From the NCBI RefSeq assembly GCF_964340395.1, contig NC_135551.1, positions 6,106,463 through 6,170,462 on the forward strand: DNA of 64,000 nt, in the 5' to 3' direction. The translations under genes and the position numbers were made by a program. Positions 23,873-37,564 of the stretch are shown here, piece after piece (within the stretch, counting starts at the first letter, position 1; every line of letters starts with the position of its first letter). Under the pieces are notes generated by a model, which saw nothing but the letters and a program-made list of their open reading frames with translations, was not told where the DNA came from and did no database searches. Origin of the DNA: Glandiceps talaboti (Eukaryota > Hemichordata > Enteropneusta > Spengelidae).

Positions 23873-25145
23873 CTTGGTTTGGTTTGTCAGCCTCCGTTGC
23901 TATACAGGACGCACACCATTTAGTAAATGCTCTCTTTGACTCGGCAATCACACCATCCTTTGCAGATTTGTCCAATGTCTCTTTCAGACATTGGGCTTGT
24001 TGACAAGCTGTGCTGTATCTCTTTAAAGTTGTCATGATTTTGTCTTTCCATTTTTCACTAGCACTTTCAGTAGATTCCATAGGCCCGATATCGCAGAGAG
24101 GGGAGGTGTGTAATGGAAAATGCCTTTCTATCAGAGTTCCAATTCCAGAAGATTTGTGTATAAGAACCGGAATTCCAGCTCCCATGGCCATGAGCCCAAT
24201 GATACCAAATGGATCCTGTTTCATGGAAAATGATATGAACAGACTACACTGCTGCAGATCGCGTTTGATCTCGTCGGGGAACGATATTGGCGGGTAAGGA
24301 ACGAGTTGAAGATTACCGGTCTGTACTTTCCCTTCGATATACTCTTTACAGTCGCGGTGACATTCTTCTGATATGCCTCTGAATTTCCATACCAGTCGAA
24401 CGGGATCGTATTCATAATACTTGACCACCTTTCCCATGGCCATTGCTGCACTTTCGAATTCTTTCATTGCATTGATACCCGTCACTCCATATATGGAAAG
24501 AAGATCTATTCGCTGGTCGAGTGCAGATGGGCAGAAATCAAAGCAAGGGAAATCCTTCCCAAGCCATGGCAGATATGTTATGTGTGTTTTATTTTGTAGC
24601 ATTCGTAGTTTGTTTTTGAAATGGTCAAATACCCTTGTCCCTAGATATATCAGAGTTTTTGATTTCTCGGCATAGTCAAATATATCATTTTCCCTCTTTT
24701 GTAGGGATGCCGAAGTAAGTCCACTCTCTTCAGGAATATCGTAAAAGAACGGTACAAAGTCTGCACTGGGACATATATCTTCTTGAAAGGCTCTCGCAGC
24801 ACCCGCGGTTTCATTCGAAGAGATGACGTAGCCGAAAATGAGGGATATTCGCTCGTATCCCTCAAGTTCTGAGAAGTAGTCTCTGGGTAGTAACAGCATA
24901 TCAGCCATATCATCAAATTGTATTGCCCTTTCATGTCGTGGCTGTGGCACAATGAGATGTACACCACTTGTTTTCGCATCTTCGATTTCTTCCTGTGTCG
25001 CTTCTAAAGCCGTGGAATAAACTTTTTGCCCTGTTTTAGCAAGATTAATGGAAAGTTCCTTGTGTATCAACGATAAACCCACACCATAGTTTTTTGGCCA
25101 CCATTCTTTACCAATTACCAACGCTGCTCCTGTAGGTGTTGACAT
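23873..25145 (-). CDS. GT-B/GT4 glycosyltransferase-like domain, first coding exon
   Basis: This exon encodes 424 residues plus one base of the next codon. The N-terminal half has a nucleotide-sugar-transferase-like Rossmann pattern (VIGKEWWPKNYGVGLSLIHK near residues 10-29, then a strand-rich segment ending HLIVP). The C-terminal half has the GT4 signature region DPFGIIGLMAMGAGIPVL at residues 311-328. In active GT4 enzymes this region carries E-x7-E; here the two positions are D311 and M319, so catalysis is doubtful. Similar GT-like domains occur fused to signalling modules in invertebrate NLR-like proteins (family knowledge). The start is the first ATG; an AG-ended tract 9 bases upstream could be a 5' UTR splice acceptor. 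The donor is CAAG/GTGAAA. Role inferred: ligand-sensing or scaffold domain rather than enzyme. Confidence 0.8.
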
Positions 25146-26940
25146 TCTTCTCTTCTATGATCAATGTAAGACAGTGAATTAATGAGTTACTATTAAAACT
25201 GTAGACCCATCTCGCCGGGTAAATTGATTTCAATTTCAACCTCTTGAATGTAATAACAAAATCACCCACTGTTCATATATTTCTTTTTGAAAGATCTCTA
25301 GACAAGACATTGTTGAATATTTGAAGAAGAAAAACAGTGCTAGCCTTTATATGACACTCCTTGCATTATTAGTATACACATGTAATGGAAATGTAGAATT
25401 TTGACAACAGCTTGTCATATCTTAAGCGTTCACCTATTTTACAATAAACTATTTGATAACAATAGAGAAATGATTCCCCTGGGGATTTTCCGTTTGGTAT
25501 TATCTATTCATCTTTAAAAGCTATCAATTGTAGTGCTGGTGAGATCTTAACACAGAAAACATCCTTGTCTCTAGAACGACTCGAACACATGACCTCCTGA
25601 CTACTAATCTTGAGCTCCAAGAACAACGCCACGAAAAGCCTGCGTTAATTTTTTTTTCATCGAAATATTTTAACAGAGGAGAGACATATTTTAGAGAAAG
25701 GAAGTGAGGGAGGGTGACGTTTTATCAAGACGGACTAGGGTGAGGGTCACATATGCCACAGGCAGGGCTTGATTTTACGCCACCCCTAATTACGGAAGGC
25801 TCCCTAGTAACCAATTCAACAACGACCTATGTGCGGTGGCATCTGTTGAGTGCTGTCATAAAGAGCCCAGTGACTACGACGATGAGTGCATTGCATAATT
25901 AATGAAATTTACAAATTATATTCTATACCATAAATTATTTAGCTTAGAAACATGAGATATTCTGATAATGTGTAATGAAGGCTTTACGGAAGGCATTCAG
26001 TTTACATCTATTTCAGAATAATGGGGCGACCTGTTGTGCATTGAAAACGATTTCTGTGTGTATGTGTAATTTGAGACAAACTATTGACATATTACTGTAT
26101 AGGTTTATAGAGATAGGTTGACCTGACACGTACTCCGCTTTAGAATTGGGAACAATACCAAATGACGTATACTGGTATTCAATGAAGCGTTCAGATTTAA
26201 TAATAAACAAAACACCCCGCCTCGGGAATAGTGTATAACCTGTGACTTTGTAGTGGAAATTGTATCAGAATAACGATAAGTTACATTCCAAATCAAATGC
26301 CCAGGTAAAAGAGTAATTTCGCGACAACCAAAGTATAGAGAATTAGATTATGTAAAAGGTTGAACTCACAGTGATAACAAGGAGAGCTTGTGATGTTAAA
26401 CCTTCAAATACCTTAAAATAATGTATGCAAATGACTCATCCGATTTTAAAAACTACACCATCAACCTTTAACAGATTAAGCATTTTATTGCATCTGATGA
26501 GACCCCTAATGCAAGTAGGTACACAAGCTAATACTTATGAAAATAAGGGATATAGCAACACGTCTTGTAGAAAAAAGTGTCATTTGTTATCAGCAATGTG
26601 ACATGTTATATGAATTGTCAAGTTTGTATTCTTTGGTCATTGCCTATGTTTTATAGGACACGTCCATTATCATTATTGCCAATGATCTTGTCAGAGAGGA
26701 CGCTATTTCACAACATATTGAGGGCGGACGAAAATTAAAACATAAAGGTATTTTAATATTGGAACTGAAAAGCTGGGTCTGTTGAGTAAGGATAAACAGA
26801 AAAAATAGGGTTACCACAAAACTGTTCAAAATTTTACAGTATCAATATTTTATTTGACATGAAATAATGTAAAAAGTACATCATTCTATAGTCAAAAACA
26901 ACTACATAAACCCCCAAAAACAATTATAATACATAATAAT
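25146..26940. other. Upstream region of the GT-like gene, non-coding
   Basis: No exon is supported. This interval should hold the promoter of the minus-strand locus, but I see no certain TATA box or 5' exon. It includes a possible tRNA-derived SINE fragment (25555-25650, minus). Confidence 0.45.
25555..25650 (-). repeat. Possible tRNA-derived SINE fragment
   Basis: Read on the minus strand, GTGGCGTTGTTCTTGG resembles a degraded A box, and GTCATGTGTTCGAGTCG resembles a tRNA T-arm/B box, at suitable spacing. The acceptor stem does not pair convincingly, so it is not called a tRNA gene. Confidence 0.3.
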
Positions 26941-26943
26941 AGA

Positions 26944-26948
<5 letters not shown>

Positions 26949-27007
<59 letters not shown>
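26949..27007. repeat. (TA)n microsatellite
   Basis: A pure TA run of about 58 bases. Confidence 0.95.
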
Positions 27008-27008
<1 letters not shown>

Positions 27009-27348
27009 TAAACTACAGTATTGAATTTTATGTCAGTATCAAACCACGCAAGGACTGACTGATCGGCTTTTCACTTTCAGGGACCAGTCATTTTATTCGG
27101 TCGGGGGCGGGGGGGGGGGCGGTGGATTGGTTGGGTCATCCTGTTTTTGAAATTGGCGGTCGAGGGTCATGCTGTTTTGAATATTATGACTGGGGGTCAT
27201 TTTATTTGGCTTGTGATAGAAAAAATCCTTTTCTATAATGGCATAGCCTTGTCTGAAATTTGGTACATGTAAATAGTTGTTCTTGTCCCTGTATCTTACA
27301 TGCATTCTTTAATATTACTTATTAGTTCAAACATAACTATAACTATAC

Positions 27349-27352
<4 letters not shown>

Positions 27353-27384
<32 letters not shown>
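27353..27384. repeat. (TA)n microsatellite next to a Penelope-like end
   Basis: A TA run followed about 95 bases later by GGAGTTTCACGCATATTGCG and ATCATCAGACAC, the same type of motif seen in Penelope-like element ends at 56195 and 61565. Confidence 0.8.
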
Positions 27385-27386
<2 letters not shown>

Positions 27387-27535
27387 CTCGGTGAGTATCA
27401 ATCTGCTAAGACAGTGCTCTATACCGCAGTGGCAGAGCGTAATAGTTTTGGTAGTACTGGAACTCTTTCTTGGGTGTAACTCGGAGTTTCACGCATATTG
27501 CGATCATCAGACACTCATCGTATTTTTCTAATTCA

Positions 27536-27628
27536 AAAATTGGTCTTCTAGTTCAAGTGTCGGTCTTCTAATTCAAGTGTTGGTCTTCTAATTCAAGTGT
27601 CGGTCTTCTAATTCAAAAATCGGTCTCC
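27536..27628. repeat. 20 bp minisatellite
   Basis: About five units of GGTCTTCTAATTCAAGTGTC with minor variation, leading straight into the pentanucleotide satellite. Confidence 0.85.
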
Positions 27629-28265
27629 TATACTATACTATACTATACTATACTATACTATACTATACTATACTATACTATACTATACTATACTATACTA
27701 TACTATACCATACCATACTATACTATACTATACTATACTATACTATACTATACTATACTATACTATACTATACTATACAGAATGGTATTGTATACTATAC
27801 ACTACATTATACGATACTATATACCATACTATACAATATATACTATACTATGCTATATACTATATACCATGCTATACTATATAGTATACTATACTATATA
27901 CTATACTCTACAATATATACTATGTATTATACTATGCTTTTTATATATACATGTATTATGTTATACTATACTATAGTATACTCTACTATACTATACTATA
28001 TCATACTATACTATATACTATACTATACTATACTATACTATACTATACTATACTATACTATACTATACTATACTATACAATACTATACTATACTTTACTA
28101 TAATACTATACTATACTATACTATACTACTAGTATACTATACTATACTATACTATACTATACTATACTATACTATACTATACTATACTATACAATAGTAT
28201 CTACTATACTACATTATAGTGTAGTGTAGTGTAGTGTAGTGTAGTGTAGTGTAGTGTAGTATAGT
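27629..28265. repeat. TATAC pentanucleotide satellite, left block
   Basis: Long runs of ACTAT on the plus strand, with an (AGTGT)n variant at 28215-28260. Open frames reading ILYYTILYYT are artefacts of a 5 bp repeat that lacks stops. Confidence 0.97.
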
Positions 28266-28339
28266 ATTGAGGAGTGTTGTATTTCCGTATTTGTTTGCCC
28301 AGAGTTTACTTGTATTGTTCATCAAATAGAGATTCCAGT

Positions 28340-28720
28340 ATTATGATAGTGGACTCAGGTTACTAGTATTTATTTCTGTTTCATTATAGCCTCTTTTCGC
28401 CAGTTTCCCGGTGAAGAATTTAATTTTCTTTTGAAATTCTTTTTCGTTACTACATGTTCGTATGTATCTGATCGTTTGACCCTTAATGGACCCTTTGAAG
28501 ACTGAGTTCGGGCGGCAGTATTACCTGTGTAAATATTGGAATGAGTTTTGATATCCAATACTTTGTGTTATTGGTGTCGTTGACATTTGTGGATTGTGAT
28601 ATGTTACTTCCGTATCTGAGCTTTCCAACGAAAATTTGAAAGTTGGATGTATTTGGTTTATTTTTTCACTCAGATTATTTAGTTCAACTTGGGTGCCACA
28701 AAATATCATGAAAACGCCAC
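28340..28720 (-). pseudogene. Penelope-like RT C-terminal fragment
   Basis: On the minus strand the frame reads NLSEKINQIHPTFKFSLESS, then NSFQYLHR, and after a frame interruption GSIKGQTIRYIRTCSNEKEF and KFFTGKLAKRGYNE. This is the conserved region after the Penelope-like RT core (HPTIKF...FQYLHP...KG...RYIR.CS...F...L..RGY). An in-frame stop and a frameshift between the segments make it a relic. It is embedded between two satellite blocks. Confidence 0.7.
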
Positions 28721-29384
28721 CCCTGAAAAGTGTCCAGAGTGATATTTTATCCGTGTAGATTTCAATAATGCGACTTTCCAGTTCATGGAATGTCGGCTAT
28801 TTCGGGTGATGCCCAAGAGCCAATGCACATGCATGTTTGTGTGTAGAATTCTCCTTTAAATTTAAATGTGTTTTTCGTGAGAATCACATAATAGTTTTAG
28901 GAGATACACAGGTGGTGGTTTTGGAATGCTATAGTCGATTGTTTGTGTAACTGGCGAGTCAAGTGCTTCGACAACTGACTGCATTGCGCCAGTATGTGTG
29001 TACATACCACATCTAAGGTGACTAGTATCCAATTTTCAGGAAATACATACAGTAGCTTCTGATGCCATGTGATGATACACTTTGTGCAATTGTGAGACAT
29101 ATCTCGCTGGACACCCACAAATGAGATCCCATTGGTCTTCAACACAACATACAGTCTCTATATTAACTGATCTCATCTACGAGATGCAATAACTAAACAC
29201 TGGGACGTAATAGCAGACAATGAGATATGAAATCAATTATATCCAAAAAGACCAATCATAGCACAGAAGCGAAACATAAACTTAAAAGACAAGTAGGTCA
29301 ACACTCAATTGCAGCATTCCGAATTTAAAAATCTAGCGGAAATAGAACGAGATAATAGTATAATGATGTTTATGTCACATTTAT
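28721..29384. other. Unique spacer between satellite blocks
   Basis: Non-repetitive sequence with no supported gene; probably the remainder of the inserted Penelope-like element and its target. Confidence 0.4.
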
Positions 29385-32300
29385 TTATAATAGTATAATA
29401 TAGTATAGTATAGTATATAGTACAATATATAGTATATAGCACAGTCTAGTATATAGTATAGTATAGTATAGTATAGTATAGTATATAGTATAGTATAGTA
29501 TATAGTAAAGTATAGTATAGTATAGTATAGTATAGTAGAGTATAGTAGAGTATAGTATAGTATGATATAGTATAGTATACTATATAGTACAGTATATAGT
29601 TTAGTATAGTATAGTATAGTATGGTACATAGTATAGAGCATAGCATAGTATATAGTGTAATCTAGTATATAGTATAGTATAGTAGAGCATAGTATAGTAT
29701 AGTATAGTATAGTACAGTATAGTATAGTATATAGTACAGTATAGTATAGAATAGTCTAGTATATAGTATATAGTATAGTATATAGTAAAGACAAGTATAT
29801 AGTTCCATATATAGTACAGTATATAGCATAGTCTAGTATATAGTATAATATAGTATAGAATAGTATAGTATAGTGTAGTATAGTACAGGATATAGCATAG
29901 TCTAGTATATAGTGCAGTATAGTATAGTATAGTATAGTATAGTATAGTATAGTATAGTATAGTATATAGTAAAGAATATATTATATAGCATAGTCTAGTA
30001 TATAGTATAGTATAGCATAGTACAGTACAGTATAGTATAGTATATAGTACAGAATATATTATATAGCATAGTCTAGTATATAGTGAAGTATAGTATAGTA
30101 TAGTATATAGTATAGTATAGTATAGTATAGTATAGTATAGCATAATATAGTATAGCATAGTATAGTATAATATAGTATAGTATAATATATAGTACAGAAT
30201 ATAGTATAGTCTAGTATATAGTATAGTACAGTATTGTATACTATACTATATAGTATAGTATAGTATAGTATAGTATAGTATAGTATAGTACAGTATAATA
30301 CAGTATAGTATAGTATAGTACAGTTGAGTACAGTACAGTATAGTATAGTATAGTACAGTGTATAGTATATAGCATAGTATAGTATATAGTGTAGTCTAGT
30401 ATAGTATATAGTATATAGTATAGTATAGTATAATATAGTATAGCATAGTATAGTATAATATAGTATAGTATAATATATAGTACAGAATATAGTATAGTCT
30501 AGTATAGTATAGTATAATACAGTATAGTATTGTATACTATACTATATAGTATAGTCTAGTATAGTATAGTACAGTATGATATAGTATAGTATAGTACAGT
30601 ATAATATAGTATAGTACAATGTATAGTATATAGTATATAGCATAGCACAGTATATAATGTAGTCTAGTATATAGTATAGTATAGTATAGTACAGTGCAGT
30701 ATAGTATAGTATATAGTACAGAATATAGTATAAAACAGTCTAGTATATAGCATTGTATAGTATAGTGTATAGTATAATATAGTTTATAGTATATAGTATA
30801 GTATAATATATAGTACAGTATACAGTATATAGCATAGTCTAGTATATAGTAGAGCATAGTATGGTATAGTATAGTATAGTATAGTATAGTGTAGTATATA
30901 GTACAGTATATAGCATAGTCTAGTATATAGCTTAGTATACTATAGTATAGTATGGTACATAGTATAGAGCATAGTATAGTATATACTGAGTCTAGTATAT
31001 AGTATAATATAGTATAGTATAGTATAGTATAGTATATAGTACAGTATAGTATAGTATAGTCTAGTCTAGTATATAGTATAGTATAGTATATAGTATATAG
31101 TAAACACAAGTATATAGTACAGTATATAGTATAGTATATAGTACAGTATACAGCATAGTCTAGTATATAGTATAATATAGTATAGAATAGTATAGTATAC
31201 TGTAGTATATAGTACAGGATATAGCATAGTCTAGTATATAGTATAGTATAGTATAGTATAGTATAGTATAGTATATAGTACAGTATAGTATAGTCTAGTC
31301 TAGTATATAGTATAGTATAGTATATAGTATATAGTAAAGACAAGTATATAGTACAGTATATAGTATAGTATATAGTACAGTATACAGCATAGTCTAGTAT
31401 ATAGTATAATATAGTATAGAATAGTATAGTATAGTGTAGTATATAGTACAGGATATAGCATAGTCTAGTATATAGTGCAGTATAGTATAGTATAGTATAG
31501 TATAGTATAGTATAGTATAGTACAGTATAGTATAGTATATAGTAAAGAATATATTATATAGCATAGTCTAGTATATAGTATAGTATAGCATAGTACAGTA
31601 TAGTATAGTATAGTATATAGTACAAAATATATTATATAGCATAGTCTAGTATATAGTGAAGTATAGTATAGTATAGTATAGTACATATTATAGTATAGTA
31701 TAGTATAGTATAGTATAGCATAATATATAGTACAGAATATAGTATAGTCTAGTATATAGTATAGAACAGTATTGTATACTATACTATATAGTATAGTATA
31801 GTATAGTATAGTATAGTACAGTATAATACAGTATAGTATAGTATAGTACAGTAGAGTACAGTACAGTACAGTATAGTATAGTATAGTACAATATATAGTA
31901 TATAGTATATAGCATAGTATAGTATATAGTGTAGTCTAGTATAGTATACAGTATATAGTATAGTATAGTATAGCATAATATAGTATAGCATAGTATAGTA
32001 TAATATAGTATAGTATAATATATAGTACAGAATATAGTATAGTCTAGTATAGTATAGTGCAGTATAATATAGTATAGTATAGTACAGTAGAGTACAGTAC
32101 AGTATGATATAATATAGTACAATGTATAGTATATAATATATATCATAGCATAGTATATAATGTAGTCTAGTATATAGTATAGTATAGTATAGTATAGTAT
32201 AGTATAGTATAGTACAGTATAATATAGTATAGTACAGTAGAGTACAGTACAGTGCAGGATAGTATAGTATATAGTACATAATATATTATATAGCATAGTC

Positions 32301-34572
32301 TAGTATAAAGTACAGTATAGTATAGTATAGTATATAGTATAGTATAGTCTAGTATAATATAGTATAGCATAGTATAGTATAATATAGTATAGTATAATAT
32401 ATAGTACAGAATATAGTATAGTCTAGTATATAGTATAGTACAGTATTGTATACTATACTATATAGTATAGTATAGTATAGTACAGTATAATATAGTATAG
32501 TATAGTACAGTAGAGTACAGTACAGTACAGTATAGTATAGCATAGTACAATGTATAGTATATAGTATATAGCATAATATAGTATATAGTGTAGTCTAGTA
32601 TAGTATAGTATAGTATTTGGTATATAGTATAGTATAGCATAGCATAATATAATATAGCATAGTATAGTATAATATAGTATAATATAGTCTAGTATAGTAT
32701 AATACAGTATAGTATTGTATACTATACTATAGTACAATGTGTAGTATATAGTATACTAGTATAGCATAGTGTAGTATATAGTGTAGTCTAGTATATAGTA
32801 TAGTATAGTATATAGTATAGTATATAGTACAGTATATAGTATATAGCATAGTCTAGTATATAGCATTGTATAGTATAGTGTATAGTATAATATAGTTTGT
32901 AGTATATAGTATAGTATAATATATAGTACAGTATACAGTATATAGCATAGTTTAGTATATAGTAGAGTATAGCATAGTATAGTAAAGTATAGTGTAGTAT
33001 ATAGTACAGTATATAGCATAGTCTAGTATATAGTATAGTATATTAGAGTAGAGGAAAGTAGAGTAGAGTATATAGTATAGTGCAGTGTAGTATATAGTAT
33101 AGTATAGCATAGTATATAGTACATTAGATAGTATAGTCTAGTATATAGTACAGTATATAGTATATAGCGTTGTCTAGTATATAGCATAGTATAGTATAGT
33201 ATAGTACAGTGTATATTGTACAGTATAGTGTATAGTATAATATAGTATAGTATATAGTATAGTATAGCATAGTATAGTATAGCATAGTACAGTATAGTAG
33301 AGTATATAGTACAGAATATAGTATATAGCATAGTATAGTATAGTATTGTACAGTGTATATTGTATAGTATAGTGTGTAGTATAATATAGTTTATCATATA
33401 TAGTATATTAAAATATATAGTACAGTATACAGTAAATAGCATAGTCTAGTATATAGTACAGTATAGTATAGTCTAGTATATAGTATAGCATAGTATATAG
33501 TTTATAGTAAAGACAAGTATATAGTACAGTATATAGTATAGTATATAGTACTCGAGTATATAGCATAGTGTAGTATATAGTATAGTATAGTATAGAATAG
33601 TATAGTGTAGTATATAGTACAGTATATGGCATAGTCTAGTATATAGTATAGTATAGAATAGTATAGTATAGTATATTAGAGTAGAGTATATAGTATAGTG
33701 TAGTGTAGTATATAGTATAGTATAGTATAGCATAGTATAGTCTAGTATAGTATAGTCTAGTATAGTATATAGTACAGTCTAGTATAGTATATAGCATAGC
33801 ATAGTCTAGTTTAGTATATTATAGTATATAGTATATAGCATAGTAAAATACATAGTTAATAGCATAGTGTAGTATATAGTACAGTACAGTATAGTTTAAT
33901 ATATAGTATATAGCATAGTATAATATATAGTATAGTATAGTATACTATAGTATATAGTATAGTATAGTATATAATATAGTATAATATAGTGTAGTATACT
34001 ATATAGTACAGTGTATAGTATATATCATAGTCTACTATATAGTACAGTACAGTATAGTATAATATACCATATACTATACAATACTATCCTATGCTATAAT
34101 ATATACCATACACTATACTATACTATATACTCTACTATATAATATACTATATTATACTATATACTACACTTGCCTATATACTATACTATACAACACTACA
34201 CTATGCTATATTCAATATACTCTACTATACACTACTATACTATACTATACTATACTATACTATACTAATTTTATACGATACTATACTTGACTATACTATA
34301 CTATACTATACTATACTATACTAATTTTATACGATACTATACTTGACTATTTACTATATACAATAGTATAGGTATACAATAATATTATAGTATAGTATTG
34401 TACAGTATATAGTATAGTATATTATATAGTACGGTATGCTATAGTATGCTATACTATAAACTACACTATACTATATTCCATATACTAGTACATTATACCA
34501 TACCATACTATACTATACTACACGACACTATACCATATACCATATACTCTACTATACTCTATTATACTATAG
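29385..34572. repeat. GTATA pentanucleotide-derived satellite, main block
   Basis: More than 5 kb built from TATAG/TATAGT units with recurrent composite words (GTATATAGTACAGTATATAG, CATAGTCTAGTATATAGTAT). The G-containing strand is on top until about 34060, then it flips to the ACTAT orientation. Longer composite units recur, so there is a higher-order pattern above the 5 bp unit. Confidence 0.95.
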
Positions 34573-34581
34573 TATACTTAA

Positions 34582-34696
34582 GCAATAAACCACACCCTGG
34601 GGATGGTATACCACTCGGTTTTGAGCAGTGAACTCAATATATTTCGTTCACTGGTCAAAACCGAGTGGTATACCATTCCCAGGGGTGGTTTATCGC
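34582..34696. repeat. 115 bp fold-back element inside the satellite
   Basis: GCAATAAACCACACCCTGGG and its near-complement CCAGGGGTGGTTTATCGC frame GGTATACCACTCGGTTTTGA/TCAAAACCGAGTGGTATACC, then CAGTGAAC/GTTCACTG around a 12-base loop. The whole piece can fold into one long hairpin with a few mismatches. Confidence 0.85.
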
Positions 34697-34930
34697 TATT
34701 ATATTATACCAGTATATTGAAACTGTCGGAAACAAGATATGACGCAACATTTTCTGGTTTAATTTGTGCCCCCATCCCTGCACGGACTATAACGTTCGTA
34801 GACGAACAGTGAGAGAACATCAAAATTTGGACACGTGCCAACTGTGCATTATCGCTCATTTTAGACGCGCTAGTTCGATGCCTAGATCAATCAGATCTCT
34901 CGATTTGCGCCATCAATATACTGGACTGTA
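34697..34930. other. Unique island in satellite
   Basis: A non-satellite sequence of about 230 bp following the fold-back element. It is GC-richer than its surroundings and has no recognisable product. Confidence 0.4.
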
Positions 34931-36545
34931 TACTATACTATATACCACATACTCTACTATACTATAATCTACTACACTACACTACACTATACTATACTAT
35001 ACTATGCTATACTAGACTCTATACTATATACAATAGTGTAGGTATAGAATAATATTATAGTATATTATTGTACTGTATATAGTAGAGTATATTATATAGT
35101 ACTGTATGGTATAGTATGCTATACTATACACTACACTATAATATACACTATACACTATATTCCATATACTCTACTATACTCTAGTATATTATACTATACT
35201 ATACTAGACTATACTATACTTTGCTATGCTATACTATATACCATATGCTCTACTATACTCTACTATACTATACTATACTAGACTATATATGATAGTATAG
35301 GTATAGAATAATATTATAGTATTGTATTGTACAGTATATAGTATAGTACGGTATGGTATAGTATGCTATACTATACACTAAACTATACTATATTCCACAT
35401 ACTCTACTATACTCTAGTATATTATACCATAATATACTATACTATAATATACTATACTATACTATACTATTATATACTATAATATACAATACTATACTAT
35501 GCTATGCTTTACTATATACCATATACTATACTTTACTATATACCATACTATATGATATACTATGCTATACTATACTACATTACACTATACTATATACTCT
35601 ACTATATTATACTATACTATACTATTCTATACTATATAATATACTATATTATATTATATACTACACTATACTATGTACTATACTATACTACACAAAATAA
35701 CATATACTCTACTATACTATACCATACTATATAGTATACTATACTATATATTATACTACATAATGTACTATACTAGACTATATATAATATATACTATATA
35801 TTATAGTATAGGTATCGAATAATATAGTATAGTATTGTACAGTATATAGTATACTATACTATATAGTATGGTATATAGTATAGTATATAGTATACTAGTA
35901 GTATAGAATAGTATAGTATAGTATAGTATGGTATAGTATAGTATAGTATACAGTATAATATAGTATAGTATAGTTTAGTATATACATGCAGTATAGTATA
36001 GTATAGTATAGTATATAGTACAGTATATAGTAAAGTCTGGTATATAGTATACTATACTATATAGTAGAGTATACTATACTATATACCATATACTATACTA
36101 TACTATACAACACTATACTATATTATATTATACTATGCTATCATGCTATACACCATATACTATACTATATTATATAATATACTATATTATACTATATACT
36201 ATACTTGACTATATACGATACTATACTATACTATGCTATATACCATATACTATACTATACTATACTACACTATACTATATACCATATACTATACTCTACT
36301 ACATGACTATATACCATATAGTATACATTACTATACTCTACTATACTATACTATACTAGACTACCATACTAGACTATATACTATATACTATAGTATAGGT
36401 ATAGAATATTATAGTATAGTATTGTACAGTATATAGTATAGTATATTGTATAGTACAGTATATAGTATAGTATAATATAGTATATAGTATATAGCATAGC
36501 ATAGTATATAGTATATAGTCTTGTATTGTTTATAGTATAGTACCA
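34931..36545. repeat. TATAC satellite, right block with strand switches
   Basis: Alternating stretches of ACTAT and GTATA orientation; switches are evident near 35040-35110, 35290-35370, 35790-36060 and 36380. The word TATAGTATAGGTATAGAATA recurs at several switch points. Confidence 0.95.
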
Positions 36546-37560
36546 TACACTATTATAAGCCCAGTGGATGTATTTGTATTGAACAAAATGTTCACTTCGT
36601 AAGCCCACATAGGGCAAGTAAATAAATAAAACAAACTATACTATACTTTGTACTTGATCTTTTTTTCATTATCATTTGTGTCAATATGACTTGAAATGAT
36701 TTAAACTTTTGAAAACCTAAAATTAGTGATACTTTTATGATATAACTAAGTTGTGTTTTACTTATGAATGGTGCTCTAAATGGCCTCCAAAAGGTGTTCA
36801 TTTTTCAAAAGATCTTACCATGGGAGGGGGACACCCCCTCCCACTTGTATAGCATGCACGCATGGGCATAGCATGCACTTCTCCCGACACTTTTTCAAGT
36901 TCTCTCCCTACTTTGAAACTTACTGAAACCCCTAGGTTTACAATTATGTTAATTTCATTTCTAATAATGTACTTTATAATTAGCTGAATTAATCTATAAT
37001 GATAATAGTTCACTCAATCTAAGAGATATCCTAGAACTTTTGGTTACTAAAACCATGAATATTTTGCACAGCTATGAACAGACAATCATACTTCTCATAG
37101 GGTTCCTGCCTAAAGAGCTTTATATATTGCAAGAAAGAACAAGAATATTTCTTGTCAACAGATGTGGGGGGGGGGGGGCAGTGTTTTTTATTTGTCAGCA
37201 GGGGTGGGGTGAAAAAGAAGTCAGCTTAAAATCTGATCGCTCCCTAAAATCAGTCTCATTCAACAACAAAAAATAAAACTGAATCAAATAAAATGAAATC
37301 ATTCACCACTTACATGCTAGCTTCACTCTGTGTATAACATGTAAAATTGTCAGATATATAGAAGTCCACACTGGTTTTCTGTTCATTTTACATTTTATTA
37401 CTTATTAATATTATCCATGATTTAAGTTATATGACTATATCTCTTTGCAATATCCAAAATTTTTCTAATGACAAAAGATTGTGTCTTTTAACATTCTCAT
37501 TTAACAAGTGCTTGAAGTACAAATTACAAAAACACATGTGTGTTTACACCAACGAAGAGA
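36546..37560. other. Non-coding interval with short dispersed repeats
   Basis: No gene. A hairpin GGGAGGGGGACACCCCCTCCC lies near 36824, with a related version in the 58.5 kb region, and a G-run at 37165-37178. Confidence 0.5.
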
Positions 37561-37564
37561 GCCA

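Noticed and set aside
24010-24979. Several open frames overlapping the GT-like exon
   Set aside because: Shadow frames of a long conserved coding exon.
27782-36436. Many long open frames on both strands rich in Leu/Tyr/Ile
   Set aside because: They are translations of the pentanucleotide satellite, which contains few stop codons; no start context, domain or codon structure supports a gene.
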